A stretch of DNA of 64,000 bases from Burkholderia anthina. Its GTDB lineage: Bacteria > Pseudomonadota > Gammaproteobacteria > Burkholderiales > Burkholderiaceae. Positions within the stretch are counted from its first letter, which is position 1, and every line of letters begins with the position of its first letter. A program made the translations under genes and the position numbers. The stretch spans positions 62,001 through 126,000 of the forward strand of contig NZ_CABVLY010000018.1 in the NCBI RefSeq assembly GCF_902498995.1. The letters run 5' to 3'. The notes under the pieces are model-generated. The model did not search any database and was not told the DNA's origin. It worked only from the letters and a program-made list of their open reading frames with translations. Positions 63,859-64,000 of this stretch are shown here, in pieces.

Positions 63859-64000
63859 TCAACGGGGCATGCGCACCGGCACACGCCGCTCGAGCCGGCC
63901 GAATGCGCGTTCGATCACGAACGCCAGCACGACGTAGATCACCGCGATCGCCAGCAGCGGCTCGTAGGTCCGCAGCGTCTGCGCGCGAATGTAGTTCGCG
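63859..64000 (-). CDS. Polar amino acid ABC transporter permease (C-terminal part, cut by window edge)
   Basis: The last 46 residues of a permease are visible: EPLLAIAVIYVVLAFVIERAF is its final membrane helix, followed by a short basic tail and TGA at 63859. The rest lies beyond the window. It is transcribed towards the AruH-like gene with a 52-bp gap and is presumably cotranscribed with it. Confidence 0.75.
   Translation of the reverse strand, partial: ANYIRAQTLRTYEPLLAIAVIYVVLAFVIERAFGRLERRVPVRMPR

Overview
The window looks like chromosomal DNA of a Burkholderia, most likely of the Burkholderia cepacia complex. GC is very high (roughly two thirds), codons are strongly G/C-ending, and the content is typical of that group: many LysR regulators, DHA2 efflux pumps, an LpxO-type lipid A hydroxylase and polar amino-acid ABC transporters. 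I see no rRNA, tRNA, CRISPR array, prophage or intact insertion sequence. The species is an inference from gene content.

Layout. Positions 1-3723 hold a MarR regulator, a divergent EmrB-type pump and a succinyl-CoA:acetate CoA-transferase-like gene. Positions 4409-11630 hold a seven-gene, mostly overlapping phosphonate operon. It contains PEP mutase fused to a nucleotidyltransferase, phosphonopyruvate decarboxylase, 2-AEP transaminase, a second nucleotidyltransferase, a CDP-alcohol phosphatidyltransferase, an Fe(II)/2OG oxygenase and a flippase-like membrane protein. The set reads as a pathway for a 2-aminoethylphosphonate-headed membrane lipid. It ends at a perfect 18-bp terminator hairpin, followed by a low-GC stretch (about 11690-12990) with an orphan lipoprotein. 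Positions 12998-16618 carry an exported protein, an acyltransferase, prolyl aminopeptidase and a small unknown.

Positions 16794-27636 are a six-gene minus-strand set of transglutaminase-like, DUF2126, alpha-E and circularly permuted ATP-grasp proteins, a predicted but uncharacterised amide-bond-forming system. Two members look catalytically degenerate. Positions 28268-35214 hold a HypT-like LysR, a cytochrome c, an ATC hydrolase/N-carbamoyl-cysteine hydrolase pair with its own binding protein and a LysR, and a rearranged RHH/PIN toxin-antitoxin locus. Positions 35762-38047 are ahpC-ahpF. Positions 38183-45429 include lpxO and an amino-acid ABC / C45 amidase / aminotransferase operon.

Positions 45762-55833 contain a fused CydDC-like ABC exporter with a divergent LysR, a MAPEG protein, alanine racemase, an ECHDC3-like crotonase and a DHA2 pump with a divergent LysR. 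Positions 56080-61187 are an unusual five-gene chemosensory operon: a membrane CheA-like kinase without a CheW-like domain, a minimal MCP-like protein, two CheX-like proteins sharing a C-terminal GELELF tail, and a CheY. The window ends in an amino-acid catabolic cluster with an AruH-like transaminase and a truncated ABC permease.

The best candidates for new biology are the phosphonolipid operon, the transglutaminase/ATP-grasp operon with internal pseudoenzymes, and the CheA/CheX operon.
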